Counted from the stretch's first letter, positions 1-9,125 are shown. The stretch is 64,000 nucleotides of DNA from CAUJIW01 sp963205175 (GCA_041060555.1 JBEUDS010000009.1), one strand, 5' to 3'. The notes: generated by a model from the sequence alone, not told the origin. Translations and numbers: made by a program.

Positions 1-77
1 AAGGCATGGCCGAACTCAACCAACCCATGATCGAGGAGGAAAATCAGCCCCTACACATCACCGCCAAAGCCGCCTGA
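1..77 (+). CDS. 3-prime end of an unidentified gene (partial)
   Basis: The third reading frame is open from the window edge to a TGA at 75-77 and ends with residues MIEEENQPLHITAKAA. Only about 25 residues are visible. A second frame stays open further, to 133, so the frame choice is uncertain. I do not recognise the protein. The residue composition is acidic and polar and looks like a real C-terminus rather than noise, but that is a weak argument. Confidence 0.3.
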   Translation, partial: GMAELNQPMIEEENQPLHITAKAA

Positions 78-464
78 CGATGGCCCACGGCCACAGCCGA
101 AATTACACCACCTTGACGGACGCGACCCGTTGATGCTCTCTGTTTGGATGACTCTCGCCCCGTTACCCCTCAGGACAAAATCGCTCGCCTGAATAGGCTT
201 GCCCCTATCTCAAGCCCAGCGAATGGAGAGTGTAAAGCTGCAGTCCGCATTCGATGCCAGGATCGTGACCAGCGTGTTGCCGGATTGCTACAGTCTTGTT
301 ATCGCCTGTCGAATTCCCGCACTCTTTCGTAATTTTATTTCAAGGCCTGACATCACCCCCGAAGCACCAGCGACCGCCGGTGGCAATTCCGCGCCGACCC
401 GTCGCGACGCGCTCGCTGCGCAGGTGTGTCGGCGTAAGAATCTTGCGACTTTGGTCGAACACGA
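78..464. other. Intergenic stretch with no supported gene
   Basis: About 390 bases separate the gene fragment at the window edge from the convergent M23 peptidase gene. Several short open frames exist, but none has family-like composition, a ribosome binding site or codon use like its neighbours. The middle part, near 300-340, is more AT-rich than the surroundings. No tRNA, terminator or repeat was recognised here. Confidence 0.5.
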
Positions 465-1421
465 TCACTGCGTCGGAGTGGTTAACACAGGTGCTGGCGC
501 CCCGCCGGTGCCGCCAAGGTCGGGCAATCCCGGCAGCAATGCGGGGTCGACGAAGGTTTCTCCCCACCGCGCGCCCCAGTGGAGATGCGGTCCGGTCGCC
601 CGACCGGTCGCGCCGATGGCGCCCACCTGCTGACCACGCAGCAGCCGATCGCCCGTCGCCACGTCAAGCCGGCTCAGGTGCAGGAACGCTGAATAGAGAC
701 CAAGGCCATGGTCGATGATCACCAGCCCGCCCTCCAGCAGGAAATCGGGTTCGGCCAGCCGCACAATGCCGTCGGCGGGCGCTACCACCGGCGTGCCGGT
801 GACGTTGGCCAGATCGAGCCCGTTGTGCGGACTGCCCGGCACCCCGTTGCGGATGCGCCGAGACCCATAGACGCCCGTCACCCGGCCAGCCGTGGGCAGG
901 ATGAAGCCATGCGTCCAGCCGATCTCCGGCGACGGCTTGGCGCGCGCGGCCACCATCTTCGCCACCTCCGCAGCGCGGCGCGCCTTCAGGGCCGGCGGCA
1001 GCGTGACCGTCGCGGGGGGCAGGCCTTCGACCCGCTGCTCGTCATACACGCGCGGGATCACCCTGACCGGGCGGCTGACGACAGTGCCATCGGCAAGGGT
1101 TGCCGCCACCACCGAACGCGGACCAGCATCACGGCCGAAGCCGACCAGGAAACGGCCATCGGCGGCCAGCGGCACGGCCTTGCCATCAAGGGTGATCGTG
1201 GTTGTGCCAACCGGCGCCCGACCAATCAGCACCGCGCCCTGGACCGCCTCCTCGGCGATGGCGATCTCCGGCGATGGCGCAGGTTTCCGGAGCGGTGACT
1301 CCGGTGCGATCACGGACTGTGGCGGCGGTAGCACCGGGCGCGGCGTACAGGCGGCTAGCGTGGTCAGCATGCCCAGAGCCAGCAGGCGGGCGGCATGCGA
1401 CGCGAGGCGCGCCCGCGCCAT
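465..1421 (-). CDS. M23 family metallopeptidase, lipoprotein
   Basis: Predicted 318-residue envelope peptidase of the lysostaphin/LytM type, expected to cut or regulate cutting of peptidoglycan cross-links. The start at 1421 is chosen because it exposes a signal peptide ending in the lipobox LAAC, with the lipidated cysteine near residue 25. The C-terminal half carries the M23 zinc motifs HNGLD and HLHW plus a central DHG segment, so all metal ligands appear present and it could be an active enzyme rather than a degenerate EnvC/NlpD-type activator. A proline-rich linker follows the lipobox. It lies 2 bases downstream of the DUF2093 gene, so the two are probably co-transcribed with xseA upstream. 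The substrate is inferred from the family only. Confidence 0.88.
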   Translation of the reverse strand: MARARLASHAARLLALGMLTTLAACTPRPVLPPPQSVIAPESPLRKPAPSPEIAIAEEAVQGAVLIGRAPVGTTTITLDGKAVPLAADGRFLVGFGRDAGPRSVVAATLADGTVVSRPVRVIPRVYDEQRVEGLPPATVTLPPALKARRAAEVAKMVAARAKPSPEIGWTHGFILPTAGRVTGVYGSRRIRNGVPGSPHNGLDLANVTGTPVVAPADGIVRLAEPDFLLEGGLVIIDHGLGLYSAFLHLSRLDVATGDRLLRGQQVGAIGATGRATGPHLHWGARWGETFVDPALLPGLPDLGGTGGAPAPVLTTPTQ

Positions 1422-1423
1422 GG

Positions 1424-1636
1424 TCAGCGGCCTTGCGCCGCCAGTTCGGCAAACCGGCGGGTGGCGATCTCCGGCGTCGCATAGGCCTCCTGCGTGTCGG
1501 CGTTCCAGTAGCGCAGCTGGTTGAGCGGAATGCGCACGCCCGTGATGGCGCACAACACATAGTCACCGGGGCTCAGCAGGCGGAACGAACCCGGCAGATA
1601 CTGGATGCGCGCGGCGCGCCCCTCGACATTCACCAT
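1424..1636 (-). CDS. DUF2093 domain-containing protein
   Basis: Small protein of 70 residues that matches the alphaproteobacterial DUF2093 family. Visible family features are the QYLPGSFRLLSPGDYVLCAITG stretch (written here as two conserved blocks around LPGSF and GDYVLCAITG), followed by PLNQLRYWN and an EAYATPE block. The ATG at 1636 is preferred over a TTG two codons earlier because GGAGATT lies at normal spacing before it. Function is unknown. It sits directly downstream of xseA, the usual position of this family in Alphaproteobacteria, and directly upstream of the peptidase gene. The single C-G-like CAITG element and RYW motif suggest a small folded domain, but no activity can be assigned. 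Confidence 0.85.
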   Translation of the reverse strand: MVNVEGRAARIQYLPGSFRLLSPGDYVLCAITGVRIPLNQLRYWNADTQEAYATPEIATRRFAELAAQGR

Positions 1637-1689
1637 CGACAATCTCCAAAACTCAACCAGGCCGCCGGCAGCGCCACGCCACCGGGGCG

Positions 1690-3126
1690 TTACAACAAGC
1701 TGCCCTGACGCGGGTCGGCACCACCACCGCGACGGGTTTTCGCTGCAACCGTCGACGGGGCCGCAGGCGCAGGCGCCACGGCACCCTCGACCACAACATC
1801 CAGCGAACCGTCCCGCATTTCAAGGGTGAGCGCGCCCGCCCCGGCAGCCGCGGTCGCGTCGGCCATCACCCGGCCATCCCGCGCCTTCACCACCGCGTAG
1901 CCGCGCTTCAGCGTGGCGTAGGGACTCAGCGTCTCCAGCATCCGCCCCGCTTCCGCCAGCCGGCGGTTGTCGTCCTGCCTCGCGCGTGCCACTGCCCGAT
2001 CGAGCGCGTCGCCGGCTCGCGCCAGCCGTTCCTCTCCCAGCCTGGCCCGCTGCGCCAGCAGGCGCGGTGCCAGCCGGACCCCCAGCCGCTCGTAGCGTCC
2101 GCGCCAGGCGGCCAGGCCCGCGCCCAGCGACTTCGGCAGCCGCTCGGCCAGTTCATCGAACCGCTGGCTCGCCAGCTCCAGCAGCCGGCGCGGATGCGGC
2201 AGACCGCGCGCCAGGCCACGCACCCGCTCGGCGCGCGCCTCGACACCCTTCACCGCCGCCCGCTCCAGCCTGAGCCCGAGCTGGCCGACGGTATAGTCGA
2301 GGTCGGCCTTGACCGGCACAGCCATCTCGGCGGCGGCGGTCGGCGTTGGTGCGCGCCGGTCGGACGCGAAATCGATCAGCGTGGTGTCGGTCTCGTGGCC
2401 AACGGCGGAAATCACGGGAATCGTGCTCGCGGCGACCGCGCGCACCACCACTTCCTCGTTGAATGCCCACAGATCTTCGACCGAGCCCCCGCCACGCGCC
2501 ACGATCAGCACGTCCGGTCGGGGAATCTGCCCGCCGGCCGGCAAGGCGTTGAAGCCGCGCACCGCCGCCGCCACCTGCTCGGCCGCGCCATCGCCCTGCA
2601 CCATCACCGGCCACAGCAGCACGTGGCGGGGAAAGCGGTCGGCCAACCGGTGCAGGATGTCGCGGATCACAGCGCCTGTCGGCGAGGTGACGACGCCGAT
2701 CACCTGCGGCAGGAACGGCAGCGGCTGCTTGGCGCTGGCGGCGAACAACCCCTCGGCGGCGAGCTTGCGCTTGCGCTCCTCCAGCAGTGCCATCAGCGCG
2801 CCGACACCGGCAGGCTCCATGCGCTCGATGACGATCTGGTAGGTCGACTTGCCGGGATAGGTGGTCAGCCGGCCGGTGGCGATCACCTCCAGCCCGTCCT
2901 CGGGCCGGAAACGCAGGGCGTTGACCTGGCCCTTCCACATTACGCCGTCGAGCACGGCGTTCTCGTCCTTCAGCCGCAGATAGGCATGACCTGAGCCGGC
3001 GACCGTCCAGCGGGAGATTTCGCCGCGCACCCGCACCAGGCCGAAGCGGTCCTCGACCGTGCGCTTGACCGCGCTCGCCAGCTCGCTGACGGAATATTCG
3101 GGCAGATTGGGGGCGGTTTCGGTCAC
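1690..3126 (-). CDS. xseA: Exodeoxyribonuclease VII large subunit
   Basis: The 478-residue large subunit of exonuclease VII, which degrades single-stranded DNA from both ends with several XseB small subunits. An N-terminal OB-fold occupies roughly residues 10-110. The catalytic region has the conserved VTSPTGA (about 147-152), ARGGGSVEDLWAFNEE (about 210-225), GHETD (243-247) and DRRAPTPTAAAE (256-267) blocks. A long alpha-helical coiled-coil segment follows, and the tail is alanine/proline rich. The start is GTG at 3126, preceded by AAGGA. xseB is not in this window. Expression is probably driven from the short gap to divergent purD at 3127-3243, with DUF2093 and the M23 peptidase downstream. 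Confidence 0.96.
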   Translation of the reverse strand: MTETAPNLPEYSVSELASAVKRTVEDRFGLVRVRGEISRWTVAGSGHAYLRLKDENAVLDGVMWKGQVNALRFRPEDGLEVIATGRLTTYPGKSTYQIVIERMEPAGVGALMALLEERKRKLAAEGLFAASAKQPLPFLPQVIGVVTSPTGAVIRDILHRLADRFPRHVLLWPVMVQGDGAAEQVAAAVRGFNALPAGGQIPRPDVLIVARGGGSVEDLWAFNEEVVVRAVAASTIPVISAVGHETDTTLIDFASDRRAPTPTAAAEMAVPVKADLDYTVGQLGLRLERAAVKGVEARAERVRGLARGLPHPRRLLELASQRFDELAERLPKSLGAGLAAWRGRYERLGVRLAPRLLAQRARLGEERLARAGDALDRAVARARQDDNRRLAEAGRMLETLSPYATLKRGYAVVKARDGRVMADATAAAGAGALTLEMRDGSLDVVVEGAVAPAPAAPSTVAAKTRRGGGADPRQGSLL

Positions 3127-3243
3127 AAGCGTTGTTCCTTCGCGCCTGTGTAGCTACAAGCCGGCCATGACCGCAATGGGCCCGGTCATTTTGCTCCCTT
3201 GAGGGCACCGATGCCGGGCCGGGCACGAACAGGACGACAGGCG

Positions 3244-4524
3244 ATGACGACGATGAATGTGCTGGTGATCGGCAGTGGCGGGCGGGAACACGCCCTGTGC
3301 TGGAAGCTGGCGCAGTCACCCCGGATCGGCGCGCTCCACTGCGCCCCCGGCAATGCCGGCATCGCCCAGGTGGCGACCTGCCAGGCACTGGCTGTCGGCA
3401 ATCATGATGACGTCATCGCCTTCTGCCGCGACCACGCCATCGCGCTGGTGGTGGTCGGCCCGGAACAGCCGCTGGTCGACGGCCTGGCGGATGCCCTGCG
3501 CGCGGCCGGCATCCGCTGCTTCGGCCCGTCGGCGGCGGCGGCCCAACTGGAAGGCTCCAAGGGCTTCACCAAGGACCTGTGCGCCCGCCACGACATCCCC
3601 ACCGCCGCCTACGGCCGCTTCAGCAACGCCGCCGCCGCCAAGGACTATATCCGCGCCCAGGGCGCGCCGATCGTTGTCAAGGCCGACGGGCTCGCCGCCG
3701 GCAAGGGCGTGGTGGTGGCGATGACGCTCGACGAGGCACTGGCGGCGGTCGACATGATCTTCGGCGGCGGTTTCGGCGCGGCCGGCGCTGAAGTGGTGGT
3801 GGAGGAGTTTCTCGACGGCGAGGAGGCCAGCTTCTTCGTGCTCACCGACGGCACGGCGATCGTGCCGCTGGCCACCGCGCAGGATCACAAGCGGGTGGGT
3901 GATGGCGACACCGGCCCCAACACCGGCGGCATGGGTGCCTACTCGCCGGCGCCAGTGATGACCGAGGCCATGGTCGCCCGCGCGCTGGCCGAAATCGTCG
4001 AGCCCACGGTGCGCGGCATGGCCGCTGAAGGCATGCCCTACACCGGCGTGCTCTACGCCGGCCTGATGATCACCGCCAGGGGCCCCAAGCTGATCGAATA
4101 CAACTGCCGTTTCGGCGACCCGGAATGCCAGGTGCTGATGATGCGGCTGGCCAGCGACCTGCTCGACCTGCTGGTCGCCGCCTGCGACGGCACGCTGGCC
4201 CAGGCGCCGGTCGCCTGGAACCCGGAACCGGCGCTGACCGTGGTGATGGCCGCCCGCGGCTACCCCGGCGAGCCGCTGAAAGGCACCGAGATTCGCGGGC
4301 TGGATGCCGCCGGCGCCGTCGACGGCGTAGTCGTCTTCCACGCCGGCACCACCGCCAAGGATGGCAGGGTGTATGCCAATGGCGGTCGTGTATTGAATGT
4401 CACGGCGCATGGCGCGACGGTGGAGGAGGCGCGGACGCGCGCCTACGCGGCCGTCGACCGGCTGGACTGGCCCGACGGCTTCTGCCGGCGGGACATTGCC
4501 TGGCGCGCACTGGCAAGGGATTAA
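3244..4524 (+). CDS. purD: Phosphoribosylamine--glycine ligase
   Basis: The GARS enzyme of de novo purine synthesis, ligating glycine to phosphoribosylamine using ATP. It is 426 residues, the normal length. The N-terminus has the typical VLVIGSGGREHAL motif; the ATP-grasp core includes VKADGLAAGKGVVV, EEFLDGEEASFF, the DGDTGPNTGGMGAYSP block and EYNCRFGDPE, all conserved. The start at 3244 follows an AGGACGACAGG purine stretch; a second ATG three codons later is also possible. It is divergent from xseA. The following phosphotransferase gene begins 40 bases downstream, so read-through is likely, but its function is unrelated. Confidence 0.97.
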   Translation: MTTMNVLVIGSGGREHALCWKLAQSPRIGALHCAPGNAGIAQVATCQALAVGNHDDVIAFCRDHAIALVVVGPEQPLVDGLADALRAAGIRCFGPSAAAAQLEGSKGFTKDLCARHDIPTAAYGRFSNAAAAKDYIRAQGAPIVVKADGLAAGKGVVVAMTLDEALAAVDMIFGGGFGAAGAEVVVEEFLDGEEASFFVLTDGTAIVPLATAQDHKRVGDGDTGPNTGGMGAYSPAPVMTEAMVARALAEIVEPTVRGMAAEGMPYTGVLYAGLMITARGPKLIEYNCRFGDPECQVLMMRLASDLLDLLVAACDGTLAQAPVAWNPEPALTVVMAARGYPGEPLKGTEIRGLDAAGAVDGVVVFHAGTTAKDGRVYANGGRVLNVTAHGATVEEARTRAYAAVDRLDWPDGFCRRDIAWRALARD

Positions 4525-4564
4525 GACGCTTTTTCAGACGCTTGTTGATTCTGGGGGAGGAACA

Positions 4565-5641
4565 ATGACGAGCAAGCAGGAACAATTCTCCGGCACCGAT
4601 GCCGTCCGCGACCAGCATCGCTTCGACGTCGCGGCGCTGGAGGCCTACATGCGCGAGCATGTCGAGGGCTTTGCCGGCCCGCTGGAGGTCCGCCAGTTCA
4701 AGGGCGGCCAGTCCAACCCCACCTACCAGCTGGTCACGCCGACCAAGAAATACGTCATGCGCCGCAAGCCGCCCGGCCAGCTGCTGGCCGGCGCCCATGC
4801 GGTGGACCGTGAATACAAGGTGATCACCGCGCTGCATGGCAGCGGCTTTCCGGTCGCCCGCACCTACTGCCTGTGCACCGACGAGAGCATCATCGGCACC
4901 TGGTTCTACATCATGGACATGGTGGAAGGCCGGGTGATCTGGGACACCAGCTTCCCTGGTGTCAGCCGCGAGGACCGCCCACGCTACTTCGACGCGATGA
5001 ACGAGACCATCGCCCGCCTGCACACCACCGATTACAAAGCGATCGGCCTGGAGGATTACGGCCGGCCGGGCAACTACTTCGCCCGCCAGATCGGCCGCTG
5101 GTCGCGGCAGTATCTGGAGGATGAGGCGGCCGGCCGGGTGCCGGAAATGGACCGCCTGGTGGAGTGGCTGCCGGCCAATATTCCGGCGGGCGACGAAAGC
5201 TCGATCGTCCACGGCGACTATCGCTGCGACAACATGATCTTCCACCCTACCGAGCCGCGCGTGCTCGCCGTTCTGGACTGGGAGCTGTCCACCATCGGCC
5301 ACCCGCTGGCCGACTTCACCTACAATCTGATGATGTACCGGATGCCGCCGGTCGGCACCGCCGGCCTGCTGGGCCAGGATCTGGCGGGCCTCAACATCCC
5401 CACCGAGGACGAGTATGTCGCCGCCTATTGCCGGCGCACCGGCCGCGATGGCATCGACCCCCGGGTGCTCGACTTCTGCATCGCCTACAACATGTTCCGC
5501 CTGGCGGCGATCGTCCATGGCATCAAGGGCCGGGTGATCCGCGGCACGGCGGCCAGCGCGCACGCCCGCCAGATGGCGGAATCCGTAGAACCGCTGGCGA
5601 GACTGTCGTGGGGGCAGGCTGAAAAGGCGATGAGGGGCTGA
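4565..5641 (+). CDS. Phosphotransferase family protein (APH/ACAD10-like kinase fold)
   Basis: A 358-residue protein with the aminoglycoside-phosphotransferase/choline-kinase fold, in the subgroup that resembles the N-terminal domain of ACAD10/ACAD11. Visible kinase elements are QFKGGQSNPTY in the glycine-rich loop, YVMRRKPPG with the ATP-binding lysine region, the Brenner-type catalytic VHGDYRCDNMIFHP and the metal-binding LDWELSTIGHPLADF. In the eukaryotic relatives the kinase acts on 4-hydroxyacyl-CoA; whether this bacterial protein does so is inference. GGGGGAGG precedes the ATG at 4565. It is followed one base later by an alpha/beta hydrolase gene, suggesting a shared pathway on an acyl or hydroxyacyl substrate. 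Confidence 0.85.
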   Translation: MTSKQEQFSGTDAVRDQHRFDVAALEAYMREHVEGFAGPLEVRQFKGGQSNPTYQLVTPTKKYVMRRKPPGQLLAGAHAVDREYKVITALHGSGFPVARTYCLCTDESIIGTWFYIMDMVEGRVIWDTSFPGVSREDRPRYFDAMNETIARLHTTDYKAIGLEDYGRPGNYFARQIGRWSRQYLEDEAAGRVPEMDRLVEWLPANIPAGDESSIVHGDYRCDNMIFHPTEPRVLAVLDWELSTIGHPLADFTYNLMMYRMPPVGTAGLLGQDLAGLNIPTEDEYVAAYCRRTGRDGIDPRVLDFCIAYNMFRLAAIVHGIKGRVIRGTAASAHARQMAESVEPLARLSWGQAEKAMRG

Positions 5642-5642
5642 C

Positions 5643-6395
5643 ATGATTGCGACCTATGACCTGCCGGCCACCGGCGCGACCGACGCCACGCCGTTGCTGC
5701 TGATCCACGGCTGGACCTGCGACCACCAGGCCATGGCGCCTGTCGCCGCCGCCTTCCCCGAACGCGCCCGGCGCAGCGTCGACCTGCTGGGTCACGGCGC
5801 CACGCCGGGTGGCGGCGACTACGCCATCGCCACTCAGGCTCGCGCGGTGCTGGAGGTGGCGCCGCCGCGCGCCATCTTGATCGGCCACTCGATGGGCGGG
5901 CAGATCGCGGTGGAAGCCGCGGCCCAGGCCCCGGACCGGGTGGCCGGCATCGTGCTGCTCGATCCCGCCTTCATCGCACCCTACGACAAGACCCGCGCGT
6001 TCGGCGAAGGTCTGCGTCAACAGCTCGCCCGTCTGGGCGACGCCGAGATTCCGGCGATGATGGAGGCCTTCGGCCGCCGCCAGATCGTCCGCGCCACCGA
6101 CGAGGCGGGGATGGAGGCGCTGCTGGGGGTGATGAAATCGACCGACCCCCATGTGGTGCGCGCCGCGTGGGATGCCATTTGCGACTGGGACGGCGAGGCC
6201 GCGCTGGCCCGCGTCCGCTGCCCGGCGCTCGTCATCGGCATCGACAAGGCGCTCAATCGCCCGGCCGACCTGATACGGGTCAACAAGACGGTGATGACGG
6301 CGACGGTGGCCGGCTCAGGCCACATGGTCCAGTTCGAGGTGATGGATCAGGTTGCGGCGATGATCCGCCGCTTCTTCCTGCTCAACGGGCTGTAA
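5643..6395 (+). CDS. Alpha/beta hydrolase
   Basis: A 250-residue cytosolic alpha/beta-hydrolase-fold enzyme with the oxyanion segment LLIHGWTCDH (about residues 20-30), the nucleophile elbow GHSMGGQ (about 81-87), an acid-bearing strand near ALVIGIDKALN and the late histidine in GSGHMVQFE. All members of a Ser-Asp-His triad are therefore plausible. Substrate is unknown. It begins one base after the stop of the phosphotransferase gene, so the pair is translationally linked. The bidirectional hairpin at 6424-6457 ends this transcription unit. Confidence 0.86.
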   Translation: MIATYDLPATGATDATPLLLIHGWTCDHQAMAPVAAAFPERARRSVDLLGHGATPGGGDYAIATQARAVLEVAPPRAILIGHSMGGQIAVEAAAQAPDRVAGIVLLDPAFIAPYDKTRAFGEGLRQQLARLGDAEIPAMMEAFGRRQIVRATDEAGMEALLGVMKSTDPHVVRAAWDAICDWDGEAALARVRCPALVIGIDKALNRPADLIRVNKTVMTATVAGSGHMVQFEVMDQVAAMIRRFFLLNGL

Positions 6396-6423
6396 TCCGC
6401 CCCCAACCGCCCCGCCGTCATGC

Positions 6424-6457
6424 AGAAGGCCGCCACGGCAAGCCCGGGCGGCCTTCT
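6424..6457. terminator. Bidirectional intrinsic terminator
   Basis: A perfect 11-bp inverted repeat, AGAAGGCCGCC at 6424-6434 and GGCGGCCTTCT at 6447-6457, with a 12-base loop, lies between two converging genes (alpha/beta hydrolase and SapC). Pyrimidine-rich sequence follows on the plus side. It likely terminates both transcripts. Confidence 0.75.
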
Positions 6458-6508
6458 TCTTCCACCGCGACGACGGAGACCTCCGCCGTCGCCAGCCGGC
6501 AATCGTGC

Positions 6509-7270
6509 TTAAGCGGCGTCCTGTGCCTGTTGCTCCATCCGGTACTGGTAGAGCCCCTGGATGTGGCTCAGCGAGAACAGATGCGCATAGATCAGGCCCA
6601 GCGCGCCAGACTTCACCATCTTGCGCACCTGGTCACCGCGCAGTTCGTGCAGCTTCTGCTCGGAGATCATGCGGAAGCCACGGAAATTGGCGGGCGCGGC
6701 GCCGTTGGCCGGCTGGATCTGCGCCTCGCCGTCCATCAGCAGGTCCAGCTCCTTCAGCTCGTTCATGAAGGCACGCGTGCGCTGGATGGCGATTTCGAAC
6801 TGCTCGCAGAACTGCAGGATCGCCTTGGTACGCTCGGTCGGTTCGTTACCGTCGAACAGATTGCTCTCCTCGCCGGTGGTGAAGATCGGCGCGGAGTCGT
6901 CGAAGCACAGCGACAGCTCCTTGGCTTCCGGCGTCAGCTTGGCGAGCAGGAAGGGGTACCGGCGCACATAGGCAGGAACGTAGGTGCCCGGCCGCCACTG
7001 ACCTTCGGCATCGATGAACTGGTTCTCGTTGTCCATCAGGCCGACCAGTGCCAGCGGCACGGGCGAGTCGCCGCCACCGAAAATGATCGGATAGTGGCGC
7101 TGCACCATGACGAACTCGTCGACAGTGATGGGAATGGCATGCGTGTTGGCCGCGTACTTGCAGTCACGCGCCTCGGTCATCACCAGCTTGCCATGCACCG
7201 AAGCAGCCAGCGGCACAACAGAATTGTAGAACAAAGGCAGCCGCGTCTCGGCCGGCGTCGTCGTGGTCAT
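6509..7270 (-). CDS. SapC family protein
   Basis: A 253-residue cytosolic protein matching the proteobacterial SapC family. Typical blocks are PLFYNSVVPLAASVHGKL near the N-terminus, ANTHAIPITVDEFVMVQRHYPIIF, the LVGLMDNENQF element, WRPGTYVPAYVRRYPF and the C-terminal FRGFRMISEQKLHEL followed by GLIYAHLFSL. The start at 7270 (MTTTTPAE) is chosen over an upstream in-frame start because family homology begins just after it. The biochemical role of SapC is not established; the family name derives from a surface-array context in another genus and should not be read as function here. It stands alone between two hairpin-flanked units. Confidence 0.85.
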   Translation of the reverse strand: MTTTTPAETRLPLFYNSVVPLAASVHGKLVMTEARDCKYAANTHAIPITVDEFVMVQRHYPIIFGGGDSPVPLALVGLMDNENQFIDAEGQWRPGTYVPAYVRRYPFLLAKLTPEAKELSLCFDDSAPIFTTGEESNLFDGNEPTERTKAILQFCEQFEIAIQRTRAFMNELKELDLLMDGEAQIQPANGAAPANFRGFRMISEQKLHELRGDQVRKMVKSGALGLIYAHLFSLSHIQGLYQYRMEQQAQDAA

Positions 7271-7380
7271 ATAATCCCCATGGTCATCACTTGGCGCCCC
7301 GCCCGACGCGGACCGCACAGGGCGCGCACGTTACGCGCCGCCCCCGCCCGAGGCAAGCCGGGGATGCGGGAAGACCGGCC

Positions 7381-8808
7381 TCAGACCACCTTGCCGGGGT
7401 TCATGATGCCGTTGGGGTCGAGCGCGGTCTTGATGGCGCGCAATGCCCACAGTTTGGCCGGGTCGGCGGTGGCCGCCAGCTGCTCCCGCTTCTCCATGCC
7501 GATCCCGTGCTCGGCCGAGATCGAACCGCCGTACTTCAGCACCAGCTCATAGACACAGGCCGATATCTCCCTGGCGCGACCATAGAATTCCGCCGGCGTC
7601 ATGCCCAGCGGCCCATGTACGGAGAAATGGATGTTGCCGTCCCCCAGGTGTCCGAAGGCGATCACCCGCACGCCGGGCATCAGTGCCTCCAGCGCCGCCG
7701 TGCCTTCGGTGATGTAGGCCGGCATGCGGGCCACCGACACCGAAATGTCATGGTGCAGGCCGATACCGTCCATGCGCTCCGCCAGCGGCAGCGTTTCGCG
7801 GATCTTCCACATCGCCTGCCCCTGGGCCTGGGACTCGGCGAGTACCGCGTCGCGGGCCAGGCCCCGCTCGAACGCCTCCGCCAGGGCGGCTTCCGCCACC
7901 TCGCGCAGGCCGGAATCAGCGCGGGTCGACGACATCTCGGTCAGTACCACCCACGGCGACGGCGTGCCCGGCAGCGGATCGCGGGTATCGGGAATGTGCT
8001 GCAGCGTCAGATCGACGCCGATGCGCGGGATCATCTCGAAGGCGCACACCTGGTCGCCGGTGGCGGCGCGCAGATGCGCGAGCAGCCCCACCGCCTTGTC
8101 GGGATCATCAAGCGCTACCCAGGCCGTCACCACATCGCGCGGCCGGGGGAACAGTTTCAGCGTCACCGCCGTGACGATGCCCAGCGTGCCCTCGCCGCCC
8201 ACCAGCAACTGCTTGAGATCGTAACCGGTGTTGTCCTTGCGCAGCGGCGTCAGGCCGTGGAACACCTCGCCATTGGGCAGGACCGCCTCGACGCCGAGCA
8301 CCAGCGCCCGCATCGAACCGTAGCGCAGCACATGGACGCCGCCGGCATTGGTCGACACCAGCCCACCGATGCGCGCCGAGCCCTGCGAGCCCAGCGACAG
8401 CGGGAACAGCCGGTCCACCGCCTCGGCGGCCTCCTGCACCTGGGTGAGAATGACGCCGGCCTCGGCGACCAGCGAGAAATCGTCGGCATCCACGGCACGG
8501 ATACGGTTGAGCCGCTCCAGGCTGACCACCACCTGCCGGCCGCTCTGGTCGGGGATGCCCGCCAGAACCAGACCGGTGTTGCCACCCTGTGGCACCAGGC
8601 CGATGCGGTACTTGTTGGCGCATTTGACCAGCTCGACCACCTGGTCGACGGAGCGCGGCTTGACCACCAGCGCCGCCACGCCGTCGTAACCGCCGCGCCA
8701 GTCACGGGCAAACGGCGCCATGTCGCCGGGCTGGTCCAGCCAGCCGCCGTCGCCGACGATCGCCTTCAGCGCCGCCAGGCCGTGGTCGAAAGTATCGATA
8801 TCCGCCAT
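7381..8808 (-). CDS. FAD-linked oxidase (D-2-hydroxyacid/D-2-hydroxyglutarate dehydrogenase type)
   Basis: A 475-residue flavoprotein of the FAD-binding PCMH/GlcD superfamily. The N-terminal FAD domain shows KPRSVDQVVELVKCANKY, the PQGGNTGL pyrophosphate loop and GSQGSARIGGLVSTNAGG; the C-terminal substrate domain has the metal/substrate motif FGHLGDGNIHFSV and the signature ISAEHGIGMEKRE. Members oxidise D-lactate, D-2-hydroxyglutarate or related acids and pass electrons to quinone, cytochrome or ETF; which substrate applies cannot be read from sequence. The ATG at 8808 fits the family N-terminus. The neighbours (SapC, cpaF) give no pathway clue. Confidence 0.9.
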   Translation of the reverse strand: MADIDTFDHGLAALKAIVGDGGWLDQPGDMAPFARDWRGGYDGVAALVVKPRSVDQVVELVKCANKYRIGLVPQGGNTGLVLAGIPDQSGRQVVVSLERLNRIRAVDADDFSLVAEAGVILTQVQEAAEAVDRLFPLSLGSQGSARIGGLVSTNAGGVHVLRYGSMRALVLGVEAVLPNGEVFHGLTPLRKDNTGYDLKQLLVGGEGTLGIVTAVTLKLFPRPRDVVTAWVALDDPDKAVGLLAHLRAATGDQVCAFEMIPRIGVDLTLQHIPDTRDPLPGTPSPWVVLTEMSSTRADSGLREVAEAALAEAFERGLARDAVLAESQAQGQAMWKIRETLPLAERMDGIGLHHDISVSVARMPAYITEGTAALEALMPGVRVIAFGHLGDGNIHFSVHGPLGMTPAEFYGRAREISACVYELVLKYGGSISAEHGIGMEKREQLAATADPAKLWALRAIKTALDPNGIMNPGKVV

Positions 8809-8873
8809 CGTCCATCCCCATGGTTGCCCGCCGCGCACTATAGGCGGGTCCGGCAAGGGATGCGAGTGTCCGC

Positions 8874-9125
8874 CTATTTGGATGCGTCGAGAGGCTTGCA
8901 GACCGCCACCGCGCCCTTGTTGATGAGCAGGATCTCGTGATTGTCCAGCCGCAGCGGGAAGAACGGCTTGGGATCGTTCAGCAGATCCTGCACCCGCTCG
9001 TCGAGGCCGATGAACACGAGGCCGGTTAGCTGCGAGCCATCGCTCATCACCAGCTCGACCGGCACGTTGACCTTGGTGCGGATACGCGAGGCACGCTGGG
9101 CGGCAAGGGGGGCGGACGCGTTCAC
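8874..9125 (-). CDS. Small conserved protein coupled to cpaF (DUF6812-like)
   Basis: An 83-residue protein starting at GTG 9125, whose GTGA overlaps the cpaF stop codon, a classic translational-coupling arrangement. Beginning near residue 15 it reads as a compact beta-rich domain: TKVNVPVELVMSDGSQLTG, LVFIGLDERVQDLLNDPKPFFPL and EILLINKGAVAVCKP. It resembles small domains labelled DUF6812, with the conserved DLLND-P-PFFPL core, but that match is from memory and not verified. No signal peptide or membrane segment is visible. The coupling to a secretion ATPase suggests a role in the same process, possibly a regulatory partner; this is inference. Confidence 0.72.
   Translation of the reverse strand: MNASAPLAAQRASRIRTKVNVPVELVMSDGSQLTGLVFIGLDERVQDLLNDPKPFFPLRLDNHEILLINKGAVAVCKPLDASK

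Noticed and set aside
144..633. Overlapping small plus-strand frames at the window start
   Set aside because: No conserved motif or start signal; they overlap the end of the M23 peptidase gene on the other strand.
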